Source: Alteromonadaceae bacterium M269 (GTDB lineage: Bacteria; Pseudomonadota; Gammaproteobacteria; Enterobacterales; Alteromonadaceae). Taken from it: a stretch of DNA of 64,000 nt. Below, piece by piece: positions 27,101 to 34,654 of the stretch (position 1 is its first letter; each line of letters starts with the position of its first letter). Below the pieces are notes generated by a model, which worked only from the letters and a program-made list of their open reading frames with translations, had not been told where the DNA came from and ran no database searches. The position numbers and the translations under genes were made by a program. Location: positions 372,001 through 436,000 of the forward strand of contig SMNZ01000001.1 of assembly GCA_004353515.1 (NCBI GenBank), read 5' to 3'.

Positions 27101-28273
27101 ATAGATGTTCCAAGTGCTCTTAATTTGTCAACCTTAGTTAATTTCGATTTTGTGGGAAGAGCGTTAGTTGGCAACTCAGCGACTGATGATATGGAATCAC
27201 TTTCGGTTCTTAACGATTGGGCAGAAAACGTAGAGTTTGGTGGCGATGCTGCACGTAATTCACGTCGTCTGGACCGGCTTGAAGTCGACTTCTTTCAAAC
27301 GCGTAATCCATCAATTGACTTAGGGGAACAATCGCAAGTTATTAATAATAATGGATTCTTCTCAGACATCAGCTACGAAACACGAGAATTTACTGTACTA
27401 GATACAGGTGAATTTACCATGAGCTTCTGGCATTTCTACGACTTTGAAGAAGGCTTCGATGGTGGTGTCATTGAAGTTAGCCTAGACGGAGGTGAATGGC
27501 AGGATGTTACCGATGTAGGTGGTGTATTTGACGTTGGCTACTCGAGTATTGATACGAGTCGCTCTGTTGTGCTTCGAGGCCGCTCTGCTTTCACAGGAAC
27601 AAATGCGGCAAATGGTTCCCCGGTAAATGATACAGGTAATGTCGAAACGCTGCGTTTTGGCAACGCTCTTAGTAGCCAGAACGTGAGATTTCGGTTAAGA
27701 GTTTTAACGGATCAAAACACTGGCGCTGAAGGTTGGCGGATAGATAATGTACTTTTTGAAAACGTTGCTAGCCCCATATTTTCTAACGTTATCGCCGGTA
27801 ACGATAGCCGAGTTGAATGCGATTCATTGCCTTTGATTCGAATTGATAATACAGATATCGAGTTATCTGATGACGAGCAGGGTGCATATTCTGCAACAGT
27901 ATTTAATCGCAATAACCCAACCGCATCAATTACATACTTGTGGCGTCAAGTCTCTGGACCCAATGTATTGAGCACTAGCGGAGAAACAACACCGAACTTC
28001 AGCTTTGTGCCTGCCACTGTAGAAACTGAAACTAATTTGTCGTTTGAATTAAGTGTGTCGGACGGCGTTGCTAATGCAACAACCTTAGTTAATGCAACAA
28101 TTGCTAGTGCTGCAGCATCAAATCCGCCACCACCACCTCCTCCGACTCCAGAACCAGCAACTCCTGCGCCGAGCAATGATTCTGGAGGAGGAACAATGTC
28201 ATGGATGCTTGGTATGATGTTGATTGTATTGATGCGACGCTTAAGTTTGAAAAGAAGTGATGAAAGGTATTAA
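24149..28273 (+). CDS. Secreted M36 (fungalysin-type) zinc metallopeptidase with PA domain and GlyGly-CTERM
   Basis: A 1,374-residue extracellular protease. A signal peptide ends ..SAGTANA at about residue 31. An FTP/PepSY-type propeptide covers about residues 60-290. The catalytic M36 domain has HEFGH at 654-658 (IIAHEFGHFIQNRL). A PA domain is inserted at about 550-630 (VDRGECNFTVKVVNAQNAGA). Beta-sandwich modules, a PKD-like segment, a poly-proline linker and a GlyGly-CTERM tail (GGGTMSWMLGMMLIVLMRR) follow. ATG 24149 is chosen over GTG 24134 because of GAGG upstream. It probably degrades extracellular protein and is retained at or released from the surface by rhombosortase. Confidence 0.9.
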   Translation: MPHKYDTKFNLLRVTVLSAVVSAGTANAVSSISPQETLGMSSASIETINQAKLQSFDAISQMRMASQKTLSGMSSYYDEGLGKTTFLWANDSMTKPLMANIEEEHRSGFAASHYMSMLTSVSMDKASSNSAKMAYMHDLGKGALIAKFKQEAWGVEVFNREMNIAMDREHNFVAASGYFSRSRVNESDFHKLDDFGSAEVAIKHAIQNLVGEEIIVELSNKTDKGHYEWFDGLTDGNYVFDTLRAKKVFFDSNEDMRAAYYVEVGLADESTTDGKYYGYVIDAKNGKVLFKNNMVQEESPFTYRAYLNNNGYPLESPHGDVMPTAVRGQDPTVILPAPLITLSRFIEFSRQDPWLPPNATSTDGNNVFAYADLAEPDGFGSGDIRVPLTSDRVFDYQLSGNQDAQSTNNINAAIVNLFVMNNFLHDYYYDFGFDEASGNGQDNNFGRGGLGNDAILAEAQDFDGLNNANMRTPADGASGRMQQFLFNSKDAREGVDFGVNITAPNLGLRTSQGAAFGPNEYNVTGSVVRMLDGSTGPDGTGTEFDGCETPTNPNEILGNIAIVDRGECNFTVKVVNAQNAGAVAVIIVNNRPDNGAPPRLGGEDDEITIPARSVTFADGPTFYNVIDSGGNLTAQVFDNFLLKDSTFDNGIIAHEFGHFIQNRLIGNGSGLGTLQARALGEGWSDFHALLFTALEDDAQIPGNDQFQINYGVGTFVVDFFRGIRRGPYSTDMNVNPLTFTHIQDGATPPGFPPTNANDESPHPPGELWAVSLWDIYVGLINTHGFQEAQDRMSGYVIAGLKMTPINPLYTEARDALLAVISANDSNDFNLALNAFARRGLGLGAVSPPRESEDLVGAIESFSTTRVSFNANEFVLNPDFNGETLGFCSNDNILDEGETGAISFDIFNSSSQALSGLTAQIILVDELGQPLSDQSIVSIENNGVVNLGNLPAFTTTEFGPILVTLNDVAIGQRLNFQLSFDSSNNIDVPSALNLSTLVNFDFVGRALVGNSATDDMESLSVLNDWAENVEFGGDAARNSRRLDRLEVDFFQTRNPSIDLGEQSQVINNNGFFSDISYETREFTVLDTGEFTMSFWHFYDFEEGFDGGVIEVSLDGGEWQDVTDVGGVFDVGYSSIDTSRSVVLRGRSAFTGTNAANGSPVNDTGNVETLRFGNALSSQNVRFRLRVLTDQNTGAEGWRIDNVLFENVASPIFSNVIAGNDSRVECDSLPLIRIDNTDIELSDDEQGAYSATVFNRNNPTASITYLWRQVSGPNVLSTSGETTPNFSFVPATVETETNLSFELSVSDGVANATTLVNATIASAAASNPPPPPPPTPEPATPAPSNDSGGGTMSWMLGMMLIVLMRRLSLKRSDERY

Positions 28274-28310
28274 ACGAATATAAACAGCCCTTTGAGCAAA
28301 CATTTAAATA

Positions 28311-28337
28311 AAAAAGCCGTCATTTGACGGCTTTTTT
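28311..28337. terminator. Bidirectional terminator, M36 protease / amidohydrolase
   Basis: AAAAAGCCGTC (28311-28321) pairs with GACGGCTTTTT (28326-28336) around a 4-base loop, with A- and T-runs on both sides. It sits between convergent genes and can serve both. Confidence 0.88.
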
Positions 28338-28341
28338 ATTA

Positions 28342-29910
28342 TCACTGATTAGACTTAGCGGCTTTGACGATTTGTCTCACATCTTTTAATAAAGATTTTG
28401 CATCGTACACAATACCGTCTTTAATGGTATAGCTCACACCGCCAACTCGAGTTGGTTTGTTGTTGTCATCGAGCTTGTAGTGTCCGGTTCCATATAACAC
28501 CTTGAAGTTTTGGAGAGGGTTTTCGCTAACAACAACCATATCAGCAAGTTTACCAATGGTGATTGAACCAATCTCATCATCCATATTCAATGCTTCAGCG
28601 CCGTTGAGTGTTGCAGCTTGGATAACTTCCAATGGATTAAAACCAGCTTCTTGCAATAGTTCAAACTCAGCGATAGTGCCGAATCCATATATTTTATAAA
28701 TGTAACCGGAGTCGGAACCAACAGTGACTCTACCACCATGGTTTTTATAGTCATTGATAAAGGTCATCCACTTTCTGAAATTCTCTTTCCATGCTATTTC
28801 TTTTTCTGTTGTCCAATCGAACCAATATGAACCATGAGCATAGCGACTAGGTGCGAAAAAATCCCAAAGTGTCGGCAGGGTATATTCATCGTGCCATACA
28901 GCGTTTCTTTCCCTCATCAAGTCTCTGCTTGCTTGGTAGATAGTCATAGTTGGATCGAGGGTAAAGTCTAGGGAAATCAGCTCATCGCGAACAGCATTCC
29001 ATTTTTTACTTCCTGGTTCTGCTGCTTGCGCCCACAGCCTACCTGCTTCACTAAAGCGATCTTGTTCATTGTTATAGTTATAGTTTGAAGGGTAGTTCTG
29101 AATACGCTGGCTTTCGAATAGAGCTTCAGGTAATCCATACCAATGCTCCATTGTTGTTAGCCCCAGTCTCGCTGAATCTAACACGTTCATGCTCATCACG
29201 TTAAGTTGGGCGTGGTGCATTGCTGTACCAAGATTTTGCTTCTGAGCTTCATCTAACGCAGCTTCCATAACTTTTGGTGTCGCACCGAAGAATTTTAGGC
29301 CTTTAGCTCCTTGTTTCGCTGCTTTTTTCACCCATGCACGTGCCTGATTAGCGGTGTATATGGGCTTTTCTGCACCCATTCCAAATCCAAGGTAGGGAAT
29401 AAGACGCGGCGCAACGATTTCATTCTTTTCACTGCGTTTGACATGATCCATAACCCAATCCAATCCATTGAAGCTGCCTGGTTCACGCACTGTAGTAATA
29501 CCGTGAGCTAACCAGAGCTTGAATACGTACTCGGCTGGAATATCGTCGGCTGAACCGCCAATGTGTCCATGCATATCAACAAAACCTGGAAGTACATACA
29601 TACCCTCTAAGTCCATTTCTTTGTCGCCAGGTTGAGCGAGGGGACGACCATCTGGTTTAATTGGGACTCCTGGGTTGCCCACATCGACAATGTTAACGAT
29701 ACGATTTTTCTCAACGATGATGTCAACAGGGCCTCTCATTGGGGCGCCTTCACCGCTAACCATGTTAACACCTCTGAGGATGAGCCTATTGTATGGACCT
29801 TGACCCTCAGTCGATTGTCTGGCGGGAGCTTTTTCTCCAGGTTTAGCGATAGCGGAGATAGGGCCTGCGAAGGCTATCACCGCCATAAGTATTAGGGATG
29901 TCAGTTTCAT
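28342..29910 (-). CDS. Secreted amidohydrolase
   Basis: A 522-residue amidohydrolase-superfamily enzyme with a signal peptide (cleavage likely after ISAIAK or nearby). The metal-binding HGH is in LPGFVDMHGHIG. Further ligands include the histidines in GTAMHHAQ and TTMEHWYG, and the aspartate in VTVGSDSGY. The tail GKLADMVVVSENPLQNF closes the composite beta-sandwich, as in imidazolonepropionase-like enzymes. It is distinct from the 549-residue paralogue at 4135-5784. It sits beside an M36 protease, so peptide-derived substrates are plausible, but this is inference. Confidence 0.84.
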   Translation of the reverse strand: MKLTSLILMAVIAFAGPISAIAKPGEKAPARQSTEGQGPYNRLILRGVNMVSGEGAPMRGPVDIIVEKNRIVNIVDVGNPGVPIKPDGRPLAQPGDKEMDLEGMYVLPGFVDMHGHIGGSADDIPAEYVFKLWLAHGITTVREPGSFNGLDWVMDHVKRSEKNEIVAPRLIPYLGFGMGAEKPIYTANQARAWVKKAAKQGAKGLKFFGATPKVMEAALDEAQKQNLGTAMHHAQLNVMSMNVLDSARLGLTTMEHWYGLPEALFESQRIQNYPSNYNYNNEQDRFSEAGRLWAQAAEPGSKKWNAVRDELISLDFTLDPTMTIYQASRDLMRERNAVWHDEYTLPTLWDFFAPSRYAHGSYWFDWTTEKEIAWKENFRKWMTFINDYKNHGGRVTVGSDSGYIYKIYGFGTIAEFELLQEAGFNPLEVIQAATLNGAEALNMDDEIGSITIGKLADMVVVSENPLQNFKVLYGTGHYKLDDNNKPTRVGGVSYTIKDGIVYDAKSLLKDVRQIVKAAKSNQ

Positions 29911-30211
29911 TGTTATGCTCTATTTTTATTGTTAACAAGTAGGTTATTACAATTGTTACGAATATGACAGTGAGGTGAGTTTGTTCACCAAATTTGACGA
30001 AAGATTATGTTAACTATTAAATACATGACGTTACACTGTTGGTGAAATCCTTTATTTCTAATCATGACAAGTTGGCGTTATGATTCAACAAATAACTGTC
30101 ATCGATGTTATTGCAATGCTTGATAGAGCTTAAAAATACTCTCAAAGAGTTTTAAGTTCAGGTATCGCAGGCGCTTATCAATCTCTAGTACAAGGTCTAC
30201 CCACATAAAAT
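29911..30211. promoter_or_regulatory. 301-base divergent intergenic region, amidohydrolase / xdhC operon
   Basis: AT-rich DNA with no gene. It must hold promoters for both flanking transcription units. A short inverted repeat GGTGA (29974-29978) / TCACC (29985-29989) is a possible operator. Nothing else was recognised. Confidence 0.4.
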
Positions 30212-31252
30212 ATGTCCAATCACATTAATCAGCTAGTTAATCATTGGTTTACTCATAAAGACGAATGCCAATGGGTTTTGGCAACGGTGATTTCTACAGA
30301 AGGTTCATCGTACAGAAAGCCTGGTGCGATGATGCTTATTAACGATTTAGGCCAGTATTTCGGCCTTGTTAGTGGCGGGTGTTTAGAGTCTGACATTATA
30401 CGCAAAGCTAGACGTTGCTTAGTTGAGCAAATCAACAGCGTTGTGAAGTACGATATGCGAGAAGAGCAAGATTTAGCTTGGCAGTTGGGGATCGGCTGTG
30501 GAGGGATGGTTGAGATCTTACTCCAGCCTATTCTTGAACAAAACAGTTGGTTAGGGCTTGAAACTGTCCATATGCATATGAATAGCCGAACTGCTTGTAG
30601 TTACAAAATAAGCTTGTCAGGCGATATCCCAGATAATCAGGTTTTGGCGCTAGCGAATATTGAGCAGTATAAAAAGAATCCCCATCACCGTGTTTATAGT
30701 AGGACGACTGATGCTATTGAACTTATCTTAGTACCTAGTCCACATATCGCCATTTTTGGCGGTGGTGTTGATGCTCGGCCTCTCGTTAATCTTGCAATTG
30801 AGATGGGGTGGGAGGTTACTTTAATCGATCATCGCGCGGGGTATGCAAGAGAATCTGAGTTTCCAAGAGCTAGTAGGATAGTCAACATTCGGTTTGAGCA
30901 AATAAACGAAATGAATTGGTTTCGTACCATTGATGCAGCTGTTGTGATGGGACATAACGTCACCTTTGATGCAGAAGCATTGAAGTTGCTGCAAGGGAGT
31001 TGTGCTCATTACATTGGCTTGTTGGGGCCTGTTCACCGTACAGAAAAAGTGTTGGCAGAAGCTAAACTGGCAAGAACAAACTTGCCTAAACAATTCGCTA
31101 ATCCTATTGGCTTAAACATTGGCGGTGATTTACCTGAGTCAATTGCATTATCTATTTTGTCTGAAATTCACGCCTATATGCATCAGAGTGATGCGCAGTC
31201 TCACGCTAATATTTTGATGAGGCATAACGAAGATAAGGGGCGAAACCATTAG
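30212..31252 (+). CDS. XdhC/CoxI family molybdenum-enzyme maturation protein
   Basis: A 346-residue protein. The N-terminal XdhC/CoxI domain (about residues 15-80) contains ATVISTEGSSYRKPGA and LVSGGCLESDI, and the C-terminal Rossmann domain (about 185-320) contains IAIFGGGVDARPL. XdhC proteins bind molybdenum cofactor, promote its sulfuration and insert it into hydroxylases of the xanthine dehydrogenase family. It is the first gene of a tight four-gene set; its TAG lies within the start region of the MocA-like gene. No Shine-Dalgarno is obvious before ATG 30212. Confidence 0.88.
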   Translation: MSNHINQLVNHWFTHKDECQWVLATVISTEGSSYRKPGAMMLINDLGQYFGLVSGGCLESDIIRKARRCLVEQINSVVKYDMREEQDLAWQLGIGCGGMVEILLQPILEQNSWLGLETVHMHMNSRTACSYKISLSGDIPDNQVLALANIEQYKKNPHHRVYSRTTDAIELILVPSPHIAIFGGGVDARPLVNLAIEMGWEVTLIDHRAGYARESEFPRASRIVNIRFEQINEMNWFRTIDAAVVMGHNVTFDAEALKLLQGSCAHYIGLLGPVHRTEKVLAEAKLARTNLPKQFANPIGLNIGGDLPESIALSILSEIHAYMHQSDAQSHANILMRHNEDKGRNH

Positions 31253-31868
31253 AGCACTGATTTTAGCAGCAGGAGAAAGTCGTCGCTTCAATGGTATTAA
31301 GCTATTGACTAATATTCATGGAGATACGCTGCTAAATAGAACTATTAAGCAATACCGAGAAGCAGGGTTCGATTCTATTTATATTGCTTTGGGAGCGCAT
31401 GCCGAGCCGATTAAGGAAACGCTCCCGGAAGATGTTCAGACCATCACTGTTAAGCATTGGCAAAAAGGCATGGGGCACAGTTTGTCTGAAGCTGTGACTT
31501 GTATTATGCAAAAAACTGCGTTTCAAGTTGAAGATAGACTTGCTATCGGTATTGCTGATCAAGTTAATATAGATAGTGCTGAATTAATGTTACTCAGGGA
31601 AGCTGCATTACTTCATACGTCTAGTATTGTAGTTGCAAGCTACAATGGTATTCAGGCTGTACCTGCTATTTTTAGTTCTCAAGATTTTGAGCATCTCACT
31701 CTGTTGAGTGGAGATGCAGGGGCTAAAGATTATATAAAAAAATCAAAAGACAGAGTTGTCAGTATCGAAATGCCCTCTGCAGCATTCGATATTGATACGA
31801 AAAACGATCTACATGCTTGGCAACTAAGCCAAGAAGATCAAAGACCAGCAAGGATTAATGATGATTAG
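31248..31868 (+). CDS. MocA-like molybdenum cofactor cytidylyltransferase, apparent ATT start
   Basis: A nucleotidyltransferase of about 206 residues. The defining motif [15 protein letters not shown] is encoded at about 31263-31307, upstream of the first ATG (31305). The frame from its last upstream stop (31218-31220) has no ATG, GTG or TTG before the motif. ATT 31248, seven bases after AAGGGG (31235-31240), is the best start and overlaps the xdhC TAG. MocA attaches CMP to molybdopterin, giving the MCD cofactor used by this enzyme family. A start at 31305 would remove the nucleotide-binding loop. The family is clear; the start is inferred. Confidence 0.8.
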   Translation: MRALILAAGESRRFNGIKLLTNIHGDTLLNRTIKQYREAGFDSIYIALGAHAEPIKETLPEDVQTITVKHWQKGMGHSLSEAVTCIMQKTAFQVEDRLAIGIADQVNIDSAELMLLREAALLHTSSIVVASYNGIQAVPAIFSSQDFEHLTLLSGDAGAKDYIKKSKDRVVSIEMPSAAFDIDTKNDLHAWQLSQEDQRPARINDD

Positions 31869-32343
31869 TTTTACGTTAAATGATAAACCTGTGTCGCTTG
31901 ATGCAGATCCACAAATGCCGTTGCTGTGGGCTATTCGAGATATGCTTGGACTGACTGGTACCAAGTTTGGCTGCGGAATTGCACAGTGTGGTGCTTGCAC
32001 CGTTCACATGGACGGACAACCTATTCGTTCATGTGTTATGCCATTATCAGCGGCGGCTGATAAAAAGATTACGACTATTGAGGGTATTTCGGAAGATAAC
32101 AGCCACCCGATACAGAAAGCTTGGGTTGAGCACAATGTCCCTCAATGTGGTTATTGCCAGTCTGGACAAATAATGAGTGCGGTTGCACTTCTTGAAAGCA
32201 ATAAAAGTCCGAGTGACAAAGCTATTGATGATTATATGCAAGGTAATATTTGTCGTTGCGGTACATACCCTCGTATTAAAGCGGCAATTAAGTCTGCGGC
32301 TGGTAACTTTGATTTAGCTAAGAATGTTGGAGGTGATGCATGA
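31858..32343 (+). CDS. [2Fe-2S] subunit of a molybdenum hydroxylase (isoquinoline 1-oxidoreductase alpha-like)
   Basis: A 161-residue iron-sulfur protein. The N-terminal plant-type [2Fe-2S] site has C39, C44, C47 and C59 ([14 protein letters not shown] ... RSC). The C-terminal four-helix domain holds the second cluster in [11 protein letters not shown] and [10 protein letters not shown]. It carries electrons from the Mo site of the partner encoded just downstream, whose start overlaps this stop by four bases (ATGA). It overlaps the MocA-like gene by 11 bases. The start could be either of two adjacent ATGs (31858 or 31861). Confidence 0.9.
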   Translation: MMISFTLNDKPVSLDADPQMPLLWAIRDMLGLTGTKFGCGIAQCGACTVHMDGQPIRSCVMPLSAAADKKITTIEGISEDNSHPIQKAWVEHNVPQCGYCQSGQIMSAVALLESNKSPSDKAIDDYMQGNICRCGTYPRIKAAIKSAAGNFDLAKNVGGDA

Positions 32344-34592
32344 GTTCATCAAATCAACACTTAGAAAATGTGAGTAGACGCCGATTCCTAAAGACCGCAG
32401 GTATTGTCAGTGGTGGGTTAATACTAGGTACAACATTACCGAGTGTTGCACCTTTATGGGCGGATGAATCTTCTTCCAATGAACTGAACCTATTCGTTAG
32501 TATTCGCGTGGATGGTCAGGTTGATATCATTTGTCATCGCAGTGAAATGGGACAAGGTATCCGAACTGGTATTCCACAAGTGATTGCCGAAGAGCTATGT
32601 GCAGACTGGGACAGAGTCAATGTTGTTCAAGGGCTCGCGGACGAAGCCTACGGTAGCCAAAATACTGACGGCTCTCGCTCTATTCGTCGCAACTATCAAC
32701 GTATGCGCGAGATGGGCGCTGCAGCAAGAACGATGTTGGAACAGGCAGCGGCGAAAGAGTGGGGTGTAAAACCTAGTCAGGTTTACGCTGAAAATAACTT
32801 CGTGAAGCTGAGAGGTTCAACTCGACAACTAGGCTTTGGAGAACTCGTTAAGTCAGCAATGACGATGACGCCGCCTACAACGGAAACATTAACGTTTAAG
32901 TCGCCTAAAGATTTTAAACTAATCGGCAAGCCAATAACCTCAGTAGATATCCATAAAGTTGTTGGTGGCACAACCGAGTTTGGTCAAGATGTACGACTCC
33001 CAGACATGTTGTATGCGAGCATTGAAAGAACACCTGTTGTTGGCGGCACAGTAGAATCTTTTGATGAAAAAGCCGCTGCAAGTGTTAACGGTGTTGTTAA
33101 AGTGTTTAATATGCCAGCTAGACCATTACCTGCACTCTTTAATCCGAAAGCAGGTGTTGCTGTTATCGCTAGTAATACTTGGGCAGCACTTCAAGGGCGC
33201 AAGCAGTTAAATGTTAAATGGAATACGGGTAATAACGGAGCTCACAACTCAGAAGCTTATTTGGACGACTTAACATCGAAAATAACTACGAAAGGTAAGG
33301 TGATTCGCAAGTCCGGTGACGCGTACTTAATGGCTGGAAGAGCTGCAGAGAAAGTCTCGGCGACCTATACCATGCCATATCTTGTGCATGCCCCCATGGA
33401 GCCACCTGCAGCAACAGCTGTATTTAAGGATGGTAAGTGTGAGGTTTGGGCTTGTACACAAACGCCACAGAGTGCACAACAGAATGTTGCAGGTGCGCTT
33501 GAAATAGATAAGGAAAATGTAACCGTACACGTGACTTTACTGGGTGGTGCTTTTGGCCGTAAATCTAAGCCGGACTATGTTGTTGAAGCTGCATTACTTG
33601 CCAGAGAAACAGGTAAACCCGTTAAAGTGGTTTGGAGCCGCGAAGATGACATTCAGCACGGCTATTATCATGCAGTTAGTGCACAACACTTTGAAGCTGG
33701 ATTAAACAGTGATAACCGCGTTCAAAGCTGGATTCAAAGAACGGCTTTCCCAAGCATTAGCTGGACATTTGATACGCGTGTAGACGAACCTCAAGGCGGT
33801 GAACTGTCGCTGGGCTTTGGTGATATGCCATTTGATGTTGGTGCTTTGTCAATGGAGTCACATAAAGCACCTGGGCACATTCGAATAGGTTGGATACGTT
33901 CAGTCAGTAATATTCATCATGGTTTCGCTTTAGGCTCTTTTGTTGATGAAATTGCGGTGAAAGCCGGTAAGAAACCACATGCGATGTGGTTAGAGTTGTT
34001 AGCTAACGACCGATTTGTTGACCCTGCGACGGAAGGGTTTGAGTATGGCAACTACGGTGATCCAAAAGAGGTTTTTCCGATTGACACGAAGCGTCTTAAG
34101 AACGTGTTGAATATCGTGGTAGAAAAATCGGGGGCAGATAAATCAACAGCTCCGAATGAAGCATGGGGAATTAGTGTTCACCGTAGCTTTGTTTCTTATG
34201 TAGCGGTTGCAACTAAGGTAAGCGTTGTTGATGGTAAAGTCTCGATCTTGGAAATGCATTCTGCTATTGATGCTGGAACTGTCGTTAACCCTGATCGTGT
34301 GCGAGCTCAGCAAGAAGGTTCGATGATATTTGGACTGTCTATTGCGTTGCTAGGTGAGATTTCAGTAAAAGATGGAGCTGTTGAGCAATCGAATTTCCAT
34401 GACTATCAGGTGCTGAGGATGCCTCAGACTCCTAAGATAGAAACTTATATCGTGGAATCAGACGCACCTCCAGGCGGTGTTGGTGAGCCTGGTGTTCCAC
34501 CTGTTGCTGCGAGTGTAGCGAATGCGATATATCACGCCAGTGGACAACGCATTAGAGACTTGCCTATTAGCAAGCACTTAAGAGTCTCTTAA
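32340..34592 (+). CDS. Molybdopterin-binding subunit of a periplasmic aldehyde/isoquinoline-type oxidoreductase
   Basis: A 750-residue xanthine-dehydrogenase-family large subunit of the isoquinoline 1-oxidoreductase beta type. A twin-arginine signal SRRRFLK lies at the N-terminus, so the folded complex is exported by Tat. Mo-cofactor contacts include [19 protein letters not shown], and the catalytic glutamate lies in [19 protein letters not shown] near the C-terminus. It hydroxylates an aldehyde or N-heterocycle using water; the substrate is unknown. No FAD subunit is present, so electrons probably pass to a cytochrome or other periplasmic acceptor. A terminator follows. Confidence 0.9.
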   Translation: MSSSNQHLENVSRRRFLKTAGIVSGGLILGTTLPSVAPLWADESSSNELNLFVSIRVDGQVDIICHRSEMGQGIRTGIPQVIAEELCADWDRVNVVQGLADEAYGSQNTDGSRSIRRNYQRMREMGAAARTMLEQAAAKEWGVKPSQVYAENNFVKLRGSTRQLGFGELVKSAMTMTPPTTETLTFKSPKDFKLIGKPITSVDIHKVVGGTTEFGQDVRLPDMLYASIERTPVVGGTVESFDEKAAASVNGVVKVFNMPARPLPALFNPKAGVAVIASNTWAALQGRKQLNVKWNTGNNGAHNSEAYLDDLTSKITTKGKVIRKSGDAYLMAGRAAEKVSATYTMPYLVHAPMEPPAATAVFKDGKCEVWACTQTPQSAQQNVAGALEIDKENVTVHVTLLGGAFGRKSKPDYVVEAALLARETGKPVKVVWSREDDIQHGYYHAVSAQHFEAGLNSDNRVQSWIQRTAFPSISWTFDTRVDEPQGGELSLGFGDMPFDVGALSMESHKAPGHIRIGWIRSVSNIHHGFALGSFVDEIAVKAGKKPHAMWLELLANDRFVDPATEGFEYGNYGDPKEVFPIDTKRLKNVLNIVVEKSGADKSTAPNEAWGISVHRSFVSYVAVATKVSVVDGKVSILEMHSAIDAGTVVNPDRVRAQQEGSMIFGLSIALLGEISVKDGAVEQSNFHDYQVLRMPQTPKIETYIVESDAPPGGVGEPGVPPVAASVANAIYHASGQRIRDLPISKHLRVS

Positions 34593-34602
34593 AGTTTTCA
34601 TT

Positions 34603-34629
34603 AAAAAAGCGCCGTAAAGGCGCTTTTTT
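34603..34629. terminator. Bidirectional terminator, Mo-hydroxylase operon / M3 peptidase
   Basis: AAAAAAGCGCC (34603-34613) pairs perfectly with GGCGCTTTTTT (34619-34629) around GTAAA. It sits between convergent genes. Confidence 0.9.
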
Positions 34630-34654
34630 ATTGGAGTATCATAATTACCGATTA

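Noticed and set aside
28090-28160. Glycine-rich minus-strand frame opposite the poly-proline linker
   Set aside because: It is just the complement of the poly-proline codons of the M36 protease.
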